Origin: Candidula unifasciata
Lineage: Eukaryota > Mollusca > Gastropoda > Stylommatophora > Geomitridae
Length of the DNA stretch: 64,000 nt
Reading direction: 5' to 3'
Assembly: GCA_905116865.2 (NCBI GenBank)
Contig: CAJHNH020003179.1
Span: 34,501 to 98,500 of the forward strand
A program made the position numbers and the translations under genes. The notes beneath the pieces were generated by a model. The model was not told where the DNA came from. It searched no databases and worked only from the letters and a program-made list of their open reading frames with translations. Below, one piece after another: positions 55,235 to 64,000 of this stretch. Numbering within the stretch: position 1 is the stretch's first letter; each line of letters begins with the position of its first letter.

Positions 55235-55545
55235 AAACTGACTGATGAAGAGAGCTCATTGCCCACATCAGAAGGAGAAAGTCTACATTCTTTGGTCATG
55301 TGATGAGAAGGAGAAAAACTGGAGTACATCATGACAGTGGGAAAGTTGGAGGGAAAGAGAGGCAGAGGGAGACCGAGAGAAAAGATGCTGGACAGTTTGA
55401 CACCATGGCGTGTAGGATCATCTGTGTCATAGTTGATTAAATATGGACGATACAGAAGGTTGTGGATAAACATGATTACTAACGCCACATAGCCCGGACT
55501 TTAAGAAGAAGAGGAAGGAGAAGAAGAGGAAGAAGAAGTCAAACC
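55235..55545 (+). pseudogene. LINE ORF2 tail relic with (GAA)n end
   Basis: Readable pieces are ELIAHIRRRKSTFFGHVMRR and GKVGGKERQRETERKDAGQF, ending in AAGAAGAAGAGGAAGGAGAA. It matches the tail at 24943 (reverse). It shows (GAA)n as a LINE tail as well as a family A tail. Confidence 0.7.
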
Positions 55546-56147
55546 TTTAGATAGCAGGCTGTTTGGGAAAAATTGCATACACGCATACAGCCGGGTTCTG
55601 AGACTTGACCTGTAGTCTGCCATTCCGATTGAAACGCCCTTAGCCACACAAGACTGCAGGTTACACGTGACCTGCTATAGCCGTTACGGATGTGCTGATT
55701 ATAACTTTTTTGGGAGGTTGAACGAGGTGTCTGAGATCTGTCTTGTTGGTCCGCCGTTCAGATGGAGGTTTTTTTTATTTTATTTTATTTCAGGATATCT
55801 TTTTGTGGCAGGCCTTGGGGGGGGGGGGGGGCCGGGGGTAAAGGGGAGGGGGCAAACTGATCGATCGACCGAACCAGACTGAGATGTTGCAGTATGTGGG
55901 GTGCTCAAACTTTCAGTTAGTAGAATAGAAGGATGGATGAATGGTGGATCCTAATCCATAACAATTAATGTGATGATGTGCGTTCGTTGGAAAGTGTAAA
56001 CTCCGGTTAAAAAGTTAAAAGACGAAATGATCGACTTCGTTTCACCAGATTTTAGCCTCTTGTCGAGAGCGTCGCACACAGTATGAACTCCCTAGCTCCG
56101 ACGACGATCCCCAGCAATTTCTGTAAAAACTATAAACGTGAACCAAA

Positions 56148-56225
56148 CGGCTCAACTGTTAAACGAACCCACGACCTGCGGTGCGTAAGGCAAACGGCTT
56201 GACCACTGGGCCGTGGAGACATCCT
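56148..56225 (-). repeat. tRNA-like SINE head or tRNA pseudogene
   Basis: The minus strand reads CCACGGCCCAGTGGTCAAGC, GCCTTACGCACCGCAGGTCG and TGGGTTCG. A- and B-box-like blocks are present but the acceptor stem does not pair, so it is not a functional tRNA. Confidence 0.5.
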
Positions 56226-56353
56226 AAAAACGTGGAACGCTTCACGAATTGCGCAGGGGCTATGCAAAGCTTCTTTGTATCGTTCCAATGTTAGTATATG
56301 CACTGCGTGAACAGCACTGCGGCTAAAAGTTCTGGAAAGTCGCCAATTTCTTA

Positions 56354-56447
56354 ACTTCTTCTTCTCGGACTTGAGCGTTGCGTGTACATCTGTGTTACAG
56401 ATCTTGCTAACTGTGTGCAGACTGGTGGTCCTTTGCCTCTCAGTGAA
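56354..56447 (-). repeat. Family A fragment, reverse
   Basis: CTTCTTCTTCTCGGACTTGA, GTACATCTGTGTTACAGATC and TTTGCCTCTCAGTG. It lies just past the stop codon of the membrane-protein gene, within its possible 3' UTR. Confidence 0.75.
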
Positions 56448-56474
56448 AATTAGCACGCGAAGTGGCTAACTGGA

Positions 56475-56907
56475 TCAAAGATGTGAAACTAGTACGTGTT
56501 TAGACAGCCACTCAGTTTGTGGTCGCTCTTCCTCTGTAGATTCATTGCTTGTGCTACCAACGTCATCGCTCCAGTCTGAGTTCACTTTCTCAACTGAGGA
56601 ATCCTTTGTGTTCGCCTTTTTAGACAAACTGTCAGAAAGGGCGATACATGTCTTGCACAAGCTTGTCCTTGATTTAGCATTATGCCATGTAACGTCGTTA
56701 TAATATTCTGGTAAGGGAGGCGATTCGACTGTCTCAGTTAAAGAATACGACGGTGAGCTGGGATAAACTTTTGGTGGGTTGACAATCTCAAGGTTTTGTT
56801 CAGACGTGTTAACTGGAGACAGGAGTGATGTCGAGTCATCGTTTGGACTTGTCTCATGGCTAGCGAGGCTTCTTTGACGTTCAAGATTGTGCAAGTACCG
56901 AACCATT
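56475..56907 (-). CDS. Membrane-protein gene, last coding exon
   Basis: 433 nt, CCACAG acceptor. It encodes MVRYLHNLERQRSLASHETS to TEWLSKHVLVSHL and stop. It is low-complexity, Ser/Thr/Pro/Glu-rich cytoplasmic tail with the LPEY motif. Possible AATAAA signals on the minus strand lie near 55775-55790. Confidence 0.85.
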
Positions 56908-59900
56908 CTGTGGAAATATGAACATTCTGATAGCATAACTCAAATTTGTCAGATGTATTGTACTTATGATCTAATATACAATGTTTGTTTACCCTGTGCG
57001 TTATCGGGGCTCCCATGAGAAGGAAAGATTAGTAACATTCACCCTACCAGTTCAGTAGCGTAATTAGTTGTAAGCACTTCGCTTTACAGATCGCTTCTCT
57101 GCCTTTTGGCTAAGATCAAAGTGTAGCTGCACTTGGTCTGGCCAGAAGCGCCTGGATCGGTCCCAAACTCACGGGAGTCACTATTCACGGCATGAGCCTA
57201 ACAATCTCAAAGCCGGGTGGTTTCTCCGTGAGAGGAGACTGACCCGGCGGAAAAAAAAACACACCAGGAGTAGGGTGGAGCTTCAGAAATTGGCTTTCTC
57301 ATCCTGTTAAAAAAAATGTAAAGATGTCCTGGACTAGAACCCACAAGTGCATAGAAATAAAGGCAGACAAAAAAAAAAAAACATATGGAGACGGGAGATA
57401 GAGAATAAAGTTAACAAAAATATGAAAGATATGGGATGAACCGCCCGTCAGAGCAAAGAACAGGGCGACTTGTCGTGAGTGGTTGAGGGCCTGTGCTCCA
57501 CTGGGGGGAAACAGATCAGAAGAAGGAGAGAAGCAGAAGGATGTTTGCTATGTGTCTATTCCAGTATGTGTCACAAACAAGACGATGCTCTTGATGTGTT
57601 TATCAGTGCCTCAGTTTATCCTACAGGGTTATTCCTGTAGGTTAGATGTCATCTCTTTGACTGGTAATGTCTTGAGCAGGGCTATTCAATTGGCGGCACG
57701 CGGGTTAAATGTGGCCCGCAGAGGCCTAGGAAATGGCTCGCTGATTACCTGCCAACTGTATTGTATTAATGATCTTTCTATGATAGCGCTTGGTTCTCTG
57801 GCCCATGACGATCTCCAGTTCCCAACATTTGGACCACTGAGCAAACTTTGTTGAATGGTCATGGTCTAAAGTCTGGACAATCGTATGATACACGTCTGCT
57901 TTAGTGTGGCAGTGCCAGTTTGGTCCACGAGATGTATGAAAATTATGGTCTTCACACTTTTGCTACTCCTATTACACGCTGCAATGCCTTGGTAGGTAGT
58001 TATGGGTCTCTTCTTCTCAATCCATCTTTATAGACAGTTTTAGGAGGGTCTGTCCTTCTACATATCCTTAAAGACTACACACTTTATGAGTTAAAAATTA
58101 GAAAATAGAACAACATGTCCTCAAACTGGAAGATTCATTATAGGAGAACATATACAATGAAGAATATATCACCAAATTGCACTCTTCATAAGTGGAGACT
58201 AAAATATATCCTCATAGTGTAAAAGTTTTATTATAGAAGAGCATATACATTGAAGAATAAATCACCCAAGACTGCACTCTTCATAAGTGGAGACTAAAAT
58301 ATATCCTCATAGTGTAAAAGTTTTATTATAGAAGAACATATACATTGAAGAATATATCACCCAAGACTGAACACTTCATAAGTGGAGACTAAAATATTTC
58401 CTCATAGTGTAAAAGTTTCATTATAGAAGAGCATTTACATTGAAGAATATATCACCCAAGACTGCACTCTTCATAAGTGGAGACTAAAATATGTCCTCAT
58501 AGTGTAAAAGTTTCATTATAGAAGAACATATACATTGAAGAATATATCACCCAAGACTGCACTCTTCATAAGTGGAGACTAAAATATGTCCTCATAGACC
58601 GTAAGTTTCATGACATGAGATACAGCAAACAATGGGACAGCGATGTCATATCTGACTGCTACTTTATGTATTTGTTACTTTGCGTGTGCAGGCTTCAAGT
58701 GTTTGTGGGATTTATATGGTTTTCATTCTTTTTTAGATGAGGCAGCGACGAAATTTGTTGTGACTACTGGCACAGAAATGGAGTAGTCTTGGGTCGATCC
58801 GTTTTTATGGATCTTAGAACTTGGACTTACGACTAATGGAGCACATCCCTAAAACTGCGAAATTCTTGAAAGAATATCAAATAAAGAGAGGTATAAATCC
58901 TTGGAGACTGTTAGTTTTCACGAGAGAAACACATTTACAGAGTTTTTCTCGCAGTTCTTGCTTGTAAAACCATTGTGTGGGTTTCTAATTTTGTAATATT
59001 GATAACATAAGGTGTCTGAAAGCGAACGAAAAGGAACACAATTTGACTCTTACAGAGTTGTTTACCTGGTAGTGTCCATTCTGAGTTTGTATCTATGTCC
59101 AGCCATTTTAAGATCATCGGCCCGTTTGATGTATTGTTGAAGGTCCTCTTCTCTAACAGTCACAATTCTGCAAGAGTACATTGCACGTCTGAGAGTTGTA
59201 TCACAGTACAGTCCACAAAACACCCAATTACATGGAATTCACACTTTTATATCTGGCAATAAACAAGGCATCGTTATTGTTGTTATTTATTATTTGTTAG
59301 CCCCTTCTACTATTCACGTGTACTCACGCCCATAATAGGTTAGTTGTAGAACCAAAACAGTTTTTTTTCAGCTGTTTAGTTTTACAGGAAATTTTATGTT
59401 CAGTAGTTTGCCACTGCACCTAAACAGTAGGCTCTCAAAACGATTGTCACAATTAACGCAAAGCAGTTGCTATCAAATCACCCACAGCTGGAATCGAACC
59501 AGGTATACAGGAAACATGAAGCGCGTTTTCAACGCTAAGTCACAGAGGCCGACAGTGACGCACACAAACCACTCTATTTAGTAGTTTATTAAAACAAAGA
59601 CGACATTGTTTTCTATTTGTCGGTTTCCAATTGTTCCCGTTTGTAGACACGCCCTTAACCCAACAAAATTGGACTGCAGATTACTCCGCAACGATCGCGA
59701 GCCCTAATATAGATGTATTATACAGTTGAGTGGGGTCTCTGGAATTTACTCCTATTAGACCCTCACCCGAATAGTGGCTCTTTGAGTCAATGGTGTTCAT
59801 CTTTCAGAAAGAAATACTAATCAAATCCATACACCTCATTATTTTATGATTATTCAGAAAACTTTAGGGCAAAATGGCCTATATCCGGCTGTCCGTTTAC

Positions 59901-62741
59901 GCTCTGATTTATATTGATTTTAGGTTATTGTTATCCACGTGACGTAATGTGCCTATATGTTGCTCCCCGCTTCCCCACCACAGTACATGTAGAAAACACA
60001 AAGTCTGAGAATCAACCATGTGGGTAGGGGGTTTCCCTGTAATTAAGCAAGTAGCTGTTTTTGTCTGACCCGATCCTTATTTTCATGAAGCAAAATTTAA
60101 ATATATTCGACAATAAATGCCTAGGGACGTTAATAAGCATTAAATGAAACTCAAGAAACGTGAAGAAATAAAGCAAAATGTCACGATAACTGTATGTCAA
60201 CGGCTATCAAAAGTATACACACGCACACACACACACACACATAAGTACTGTATGTATGACTGCCAACTGTACAACCTGCCCACTGTGCAACATACTAACA
60301 GTACAACCTGCCAACTGTGCAACCTGCCAATAGTACGACCTGCCAACTGTGCAACCTGTCAATAGTACAACCGGCGACTTTCGCCACCGCGGCGTGGATT
60401 GGGGCTGAACTAGATGGCTAGGACTCACGAGCAAATAAAATGAAGGAAGCTGCAGGAGATGCAGTAGCTGCTGCTCGTGAGTCCCAGCCATCTAGTTGAG
60501 CCCCAATCCACGCCGCGTGAGCGGCGTCTTGGATACTCTCTCCGTTCTGGCGGAAGTCGCCGGAAGTGCTCAATTTAAGACGACGGAAGTGCGCAATTGA
60601 CACGTGACTGAGGCCCTGTTAGGGTATATTTTCCGTCTTGATAATTTAGGACCGTTATTCGGAGGATAGCCGTACAACCTGCCGACTCTACAACCTGCCA
60701 ACTGTGCAGCCTTCCAACTGTGCAACCTGCCAACTGTACACCCTGTCAACTGTATAACATTAGCTACATTAGCCACTGATTTCGCTTTGTTTTTAACAGA
60801 ACAATGAATTCTCAGAAAAAATGTATGTCTAGTTACACCTGCGGTAGGAAACTTCTGCCTTGCAGGCCAGTAAGACCACACAGTCATTTGGCCAATCCTT
60901 GCAGTTTAACATATGACCAAACATCTCCACGCGCGGAATCCAGGGGCCCATTTTGGGGAAAAAATTGACCTTCTGCATCATTACAAGTATTTCATAAAAC
61001 GCGACTAGTTAGGTAGTTTCCAAAATCCGATGTGTGGGGCTAAATAACGCAGATATCATAGCTTAGCTGTAAACAACAACACGGCACATCAACTGTCCTT
61101 TCAAAGGTAAAGGCAGAAGAAGTATAGTAGGCTAATTTTTAAACTGAGAGCTAAAGGAATCACAAAATCAAGCTTAGACTTCCGCGGTGGCCACGTGATT
61201 AATCTTAAGGCTTCCGTTGGCGAGATGTATAACCAGAGAAAATGCATTGTATGTATTTCGTTTGAAAAAAACCATACACAAATTCATGTTTCACGCTTCA
61301 ACGTCTGTCGATGTGAACTCGGCAGTAATGTACTTCACGACATACTGCTAAATATGCAAAGTAATAAACTGTGCAACATATTGTCTGTGACCTCATTATT
61401 TACATTTTGTAATAGCCTATGTTATGTTTCTAGGCACATTATTAACATAGAGACAATGAACAAACTAGGGCAGGCTAAAACTTGGTTTTATAAAATAAGG
61501 AAAATCTTTGTTGTTGCAATAAACCCGCGTTATTGGAGGTTAGCAAAGAATTCTCCTATGTTATATAAAGCCAATTTAAACATATGGCCGTGAATCTTGG
61601 ACAGTTAATAAACAGCCCGAACAATATCTTGCGGCCTCGGAGACGTGGTTCTACAGAAGAATCCTTATAAATCCTTGGTCAGCCAATGTATTTTATCAGC
61701 GAATGGAAGTCGCTTTGCACAATAAACCGGTGGATATGAGAATGGAGGTGGAGGCAGCCCTATCACTTTTTTTTCCCCGCTGGCGTGAGAACCTTACTGT
61801 GAATGTAACAGACTAACAAAGCATGCGCGGAGAAACGTGTGCTCCGTTCTGATGACAAGAATTACTTCAGAACTGCCCTGTAATTGGGGGGGGGGGGGGG
61901 GGGGATACTGAGATCTGGCCTCACCAGGTGCGGAAATTTTGTTGCTGTATTTACTCAACAGTTTGAGATTACTTACTTAAAAAAACTAAGCTAGAAAGCA
62001 GAGCTAAAAATAATCAACGTCCCCATGTGGGATGAATTTTTGGTTATTTTGAAGCCCCACTCTGGCTGTTGCTGGGGGCCCTAATATAACTTAACGATTG
62101 AACGGGGTTTCTTGACCTCTCCACGGGTGATCCTCATCCGAATAGTGGCACTTTGTGTCACCGAGTGATAATGGCTCAGTGTGATGTCCTGGTGGGGTAA
62201 AAAGACACGTCAGTCAGCAGAGCATGAGCCATGGTATATTTGATCAATTGTAGCTTGTGAAAGACTCCACTCACCTGATGCTAAAGAAACACTCAACGTT
62301 AACAGGGATCTTTAGGCTATCTAAGTCAGTTATGGGGAAAAAGGTAGCTGCGTATCCTTTACAGGACGTTGCAGAACCAACCTCAGCATTTGTTTTTCTG
62401 GCTGTTGCGGTTATTCTAGGCAAATTTAGCGTTTATTAGTTTGTCATTGCTTTATAAACGGTCAGCTCTCAGTACCACTGTCGAAATCAACGCAAGACAA
62501 ACAGTCTGCAGCTGGAATCAAACCCGGGACACAGGCATTAAGAAGCTCGTTAGCAAAGCCTAAGCCACAGACGCTGACAGATCTGGTGCAGAGGTTCAAA
62601 AATTATCCACCCCCCCCCCCACACACACAACACGTTAATTGTTGTGAGTCCAAATTGAAAATCGTGTTGCTAGTTTGCCACCTTATATTACCGAAGCCGG
62701 GTGGCCAGCACCCCATTATCCCCTTCCTACGCCACTGTGGA

Positions 62742-62790
<49 letters not shown>

Positions 62791-63140
62791 TGTGTGTAAA
62801 AAAAAAGGGAGGGGGTGAGACCTCAAGAGGCTTAACCTACGCTTCTCAGCCCCAGTGTCCCCTGGGGTTATACAGATAATCTTGTGCGCTTACAGCGAAC
62901 GTACCTGTGGGCTCTGGAAGCACGTCTCCGTATCCTCAATAGCAACATGCCCGTGATACCTAGCAAAGAATACACCAACAAGGTAGTGATGATGAACTTC
63001 ATGGCGCCGGCTGAGTCGTAACTGTCATCCTTGTCGACGCCATGGATGGTTGTGGTGTTCCCGAGCCAGAAAGCGAGGACATCGCTGTTGTTACAGGATA
63101 GTTGCTTTATTTTCTCGGCAATATAGTTTGCAGGAGGCAT
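56475..63140 (-). CDS. Single-pass membrane protein of unknown function, three coding exons, complete
   Basis: Coding exons 63140-62905, 59167-59066 and 56907-56475 give 771 nt or 256 aa, with phases 2 and 2 joined correctly. There is no cleavable signal peptide. Residues 1-48 are probably extracellular, with two N-glycosylation sequons (NNS and NTT). One hydrophobic segment, MKFIITTLLVYSLLGITGML, is followed by RIRRR as stop-transfer. The cytosolic side has a charged helix (IVTVREEDLQQYIKRADDLK) and a Ser/Thr/Pro-rich tail with SPPLPEYYND (an LPxY-type WW-binding motif) and an acidic stretch SNESTEEERPQ. I recognise no family. The short glycosylated ectodomain, single helix and juxtamembrane charges resemble KCNE-type channel subunits in plan only. 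The ATG is the first in its exon, and an acceptor (TTACAG) at 63153-63152 implies an upstream 5' UTR exon. Confidence 0.85.
57090..57260 (+). mobile_element. U2-snRNA-headed retroposon
   Basis: 57090-57126 matches the conserved 5' end of U2 snRNA with one substitution (CTCTGCC for CTCGGCC) and one extra A: ATCGCTTCTCTGCC, TTTTGGCTAAGATCAAA, GTGTAG. The branch-site-pairing GUAGUA and the rest of U2 are absent. Instead there is an unrelated body ending in a strong hairpin (GCCGGGT ... ACCCGGC, inner TCTCC/GGAGA), then A9. SINEs with snRNA-derived heads are known in some animals. No clear target duplication was seen. It lies in the intron after coding exon 2 of the membrane-protein gene. Confidence 0.7.
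57350..57535 (+). repeat. Family E repeat
   Basis: AAATAAAGGCAGACAAAAAA, TGGGATGAACCGCCCGTCAG, AGGGCCTGTGCTCCACTGGG and AGAAGAAGGAG, parallel to 29160-29330. Confidence 0.6.
57677..57850 (+). mobile_element. hAT-like MITE (second copy)
   Basis: Left CAGGGCTATTCAATTGGC with GTTAAATGTGGCCCGCAGAG. Right end TTGAATGGTCATG (inverse CATGACCATTCAA). Flanks GTCTTGAG and GTCTAAAG match at 6 of 8. It is inverted relative to the 45828 copy. Confidence 0.6.
58107..58600. repeat. 95-bp minisatellite, about 5 copies
   Basis: Unit CCTCATAGTGTAAAAGTTTC, ATTATAGAAGAACATATACA, TTGAAGAATATATCACCCAA, GACTGCACTCTTCATAAGTG, GAGACTAAAATATGT, period 95. Located in the intron of the membrane-protein gene. Confidence 0.95.
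58601..59065. other. Intron, no feature recognised
   Basis: No repeat family or ORF supported. Confidence 0.4.
59066..59167 (-). CDS. Membrane-protein gene, middle coding exon
   Basis: 102 nt with TTGCAG acceptor and CCAG|GTAAAC donor, phase 2 to 2. It encodes IVTVREEDLQQYIKRADDLK and then MAGHRYKLRMDTT, a basic amphipathic segment just inside the membrane. Confidence 0.87.
59335..59557 (-). repeat. Family D SINE, reverse
   Basis: In reverse the head has GGCCTCTGTGACTTAGCGTT and B-box-like CTGGTTCGATTCCAGCTG. The body resembles 62335-62582. Confidence 0.75.
59715..59805 (-). repeat. Family C fragment, reverse
   Basis: TGGGGTCTCTGGAATTTACT and CCTCACCCGAATAGTGGCTC, the inverse order of the 45485 copy. 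Confidence 0.55.
59806..60215. other. Intron, no feature recognised
   Basis: Nothing supported. A short (AC)n run at 60222-60241 follows. Confidence 0.4.
60255..60372. repeat. 16-17-bp minisatellite (CAACCTGCCAACTGTG), left part
   Basis: Units alternate CAACCTGCCAACTGTG and CAACCTGCCAATAGTA. The array is split by the transposon at 60373-60671 and resumes at 60672-60760. Confidence 0.9.
60373..60671. mobile_element. Palindromic transposon, second copy (299 bp), inserted in a minisatellite
   Basis: Flanked by GTACAACC on both sides (60365-60372 and 60672-60679). The right end (CCCTGTTAGGGTAT ... GGAGGATAGCC) matches the right TIR of 25466-26182. The left TIR is missing and replaced by sequence inverse to GGCGGAAGTCGCC at 60550. 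The central arms (ACTAGATGGCTAGGACTCAC and its inverse) form the same hairpin. Confidence 0.85.
60672..60762. repeat. 16-bp minisatellite, right part
   Basis: GTACAACCTGCCGACTCTAC, AACCTGCCAACTGTGCAG and following units continue the array interrupted at 60372. Confidence 0.9.
60928..61120 (+). repeat. Family A2 variant
   Basis: CGCGCGGAATCCAGGGGCCC, AAAACGCGACTAGTTAGG, CTTAGCTGTAAACAACAACA and CTTTCAAAGGTAAAGGCAG. Confidence 0.7.
61445..61700 (+). pseudogene. LINE RT relic (CFDP2/RTE-like)
   Basis: Reads NKLGQAKTWFYKIRKIF, TYGRESWTVNKQPEQYLAAS and then ETWFYRRILINPWSA, with frame changes. Homologous to 17580-17830. It lies in intron 1 of the membrane-protein gene, on the other strand. Confidence 0.75.
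61887..61903. repeat. G run of about 17
   Basis: Uninterrupted G on the plus strand. Confidence 0.85.
62015..62205 (-). repeat. Family C repeat, reverse
   Basis: CCCATGTGGGATGAATTTTT, GAAGCCCCACTCTGGCTG, CTCCACGGGTGATCCTCATC and GTGGCACTTTGTGTCAC, the inverse of 20905-21125. Confidence 0.8.
62335..62582 (-). repeat. Family D SINE, reverse, best copy
   Basis: The minus strand begins TCAGCGTCTGTGGCTTAGGC (A-box-like) with CCCGGGTTTGATTCCAGCTG (B-box-like), body TCGACAGTGGTACTGAGAGC and end CTGCAACGTCCTGTAAAGG. The tRNA-like head suggests a pol III promoter. Confidence 0.8.
62742..62797. repeat. (GT)n microsatellite
   Basis: About 25 GT units with one TTT interruption near 62788. Confidence 0.95.
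62905..63140 (-). CDS. Membrane-protein gene, first coding exon
   Basis: 236 nt, CCCACAG|GTACGT donor. It encodes MPPANYIAEKIKQLSCNNSD, FWLGNTTTIHGVDKDDSYDS and the transmembrane helix AMKFIITTLLVYSLLGITGM followed by LLLRIRRRASRAH. The 5' side continues to an acceptor at 63152, so transcription starts further right, possibly beyond the window. Confidence 0.85.
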
Positions 63141-63273
63141 GCTTCCTCAGTCTGTAATAATTGTCAGAATATATTTACCGGGAATACAGTTTTACTATGA
63201 TACATTTTACTGTGAACAAAATGATGTAGATGTTGATGATGACGACGATGCTTATAATGAATTCCCAATAGTA

Positions 63274-64000
63274 AAACGTGCAAATATACACCATGCAAAT
63301 ATACAATGTGCAAATATACAGTGTGCAAACAGTATAGCGTGCAAAAAAAAAAAAAAATGTGTACAAATTTACACAACGTGCAAATATAGAATGCACAAAT
63401 ATACAACGTGCAAACAGTACAACGTGCAAACAGTACAACGTGCAAGTATACACTGTGCCAATATACAGTGTGCAAACAGTACCACATTAAAAAAACAAAT
63501 TTGTACAAATTTATACAACATACAAACTTACAATGTGCAGATAGTACAACGTGCAAATAGTACAACGTGCAAATAGAACAACGTGCAAATAGAACAACGT
63601 GCAAATATACAATGCACTAATATACAATGTGTATATAGTACAATGTGCAAATATTACAACATAAAAATAGAACAACGTGCAAATATACAATGCGCAAATA
63701 GTACAACATGTCAGTAGCAAATTTGAACAAATTTATACAATTTGCAAATATACATTGTACAAATAGTACAACGTGCAAACGGTACAACGTGCAAATATAC
63801 AATGTGCTAATATACAATTTACAAACAGTACAACTTGCAAATAGTACAACGTGGATAAAACGCAATTGCAAATAGTACAACTTGCAACTGTACAACGTGG
63901 ATATAGTACAACGTGCAAACAGTACTACGTGCAAATAATACAATGTGCAAATATAGAACGTGCAAGTAGTACAACGCGCATTTAGTATAACGTACAAATA
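63274..64000. repeat. 16-bp minisatellite, about 45 copies, open at right edge
   Basis: The unit CGTGCAAATAGTACAA alternates with CGTGCAAATATACAAT, with occasional C-for-T and length changes. A TTTATACAAAT-containing variant appears every few hundred bases. Minus-strand Cys/Leu/Tyr-rich ORFs (CTLYYLHVVL) are by-products. It would lie upstream of, or inside, the first intron of the membrane-protein gene. Confidence 0.95.

Noticed and set aside
56148..56225. Possible additional tRNA gene
   Set aside because: A/B-box-like blocks are present but the acceptor stem does not pair. The same holds for the tRNA-like heads of families B and D.
63164..63997. Cys/Tyr/Leu-rich minus-strand ORFs up to 146 aa
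   Set aside because: They are translations of the 16-bp array (CTLYYLHVVL cycles), not genes.

Overview
The window is eukaryotic nuclear DNA. It has spliced genes with GT-AG introns (one GC-AG), an isolated nuclear tRNA gene, dense SINE, LINE and MITE repeats, and many minisatellites. The coding content (a STAR-type KH protein, an SLC17-type carrier, CFDP2-like LINE endonuclease) is metazoan. The overall flavour suggests a lophotrochozoan, most likely a mollusc. That placement is an inference from element types and cannot be settled from the sequence alone.

Three protein genes survive a check of every splice site and reading phase. (1) Minus strand, 404-9700: seven exons of a KHDRBS/Sam68-like STAR-family RNA-binding protein. 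The N-terminal exon or exons were not found and the C-terminal end lies left of the window. (2) Plus strand, 27487-40871: a complete eight-exon SLC17-type major facilitator carrier of 413 aa. (3) Minus strand, 63140-56475: a complete three-exon coding region for a 256-aa single-pass membrane protein of unknown function. A tRNA-His(GUG) gene sits alone at 13940-14011.

Layout. 0.4-9.7 kb: KH gene, with a CCHC ORF1 LINE fragment in its last visible intron. 9.7-14.6 kb: gene-poor AT-rich DNA, GA-rich low complexity, and tRNA-His. 14.6-18.1 kb: an almost full-length but broken CFDP2/RTE-like LINE. 18.1-26.3 kb: a graveyard of LINE relics, including an RNase-H-bearing LINE on the minus strand and a palindromic DNA transposon inserted into an older LINE relic. 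27.4-40.9 kb: the SLC17 gene, with introns packed with SINEs and two minisatellites. 40.9-56.4 kb: intergenic SINEs, LINE 3' ends, a hAT-like MITE, a 33-G tract and a 1.75-kb minisatellite with a 38-bp unit. 56.4-63.2 kb: the membrane-protein gene, whose introns hold a U2-snRNA-headed retroposon, a 95-bp array and a second copy of the palindromic transposon. 63.27-64 kb: a minisatellite of about 16 bp that runs off the right edge.

Repeat families recur often enough to read by eye. Family A is about 285 bp, has a (GAA)n tail, about 23 whole or partial copies, and a divergent A2 variant. Family B has a tRNA-like head and a body ending near GGAAAAGGGTCCTTT. Families C and D are a roughly 200-bp repeat and a second tRNA-headed SINE. 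Family E has a (GAA)n tail. No prokaryote-style operon, CRISPR array or defence system is present. The most novel-looking items are the palindromic 8-bp-TSD transposon whose central loop is flipped between its two copies, the U2-headed element, and the orphan membrane-protein gene.
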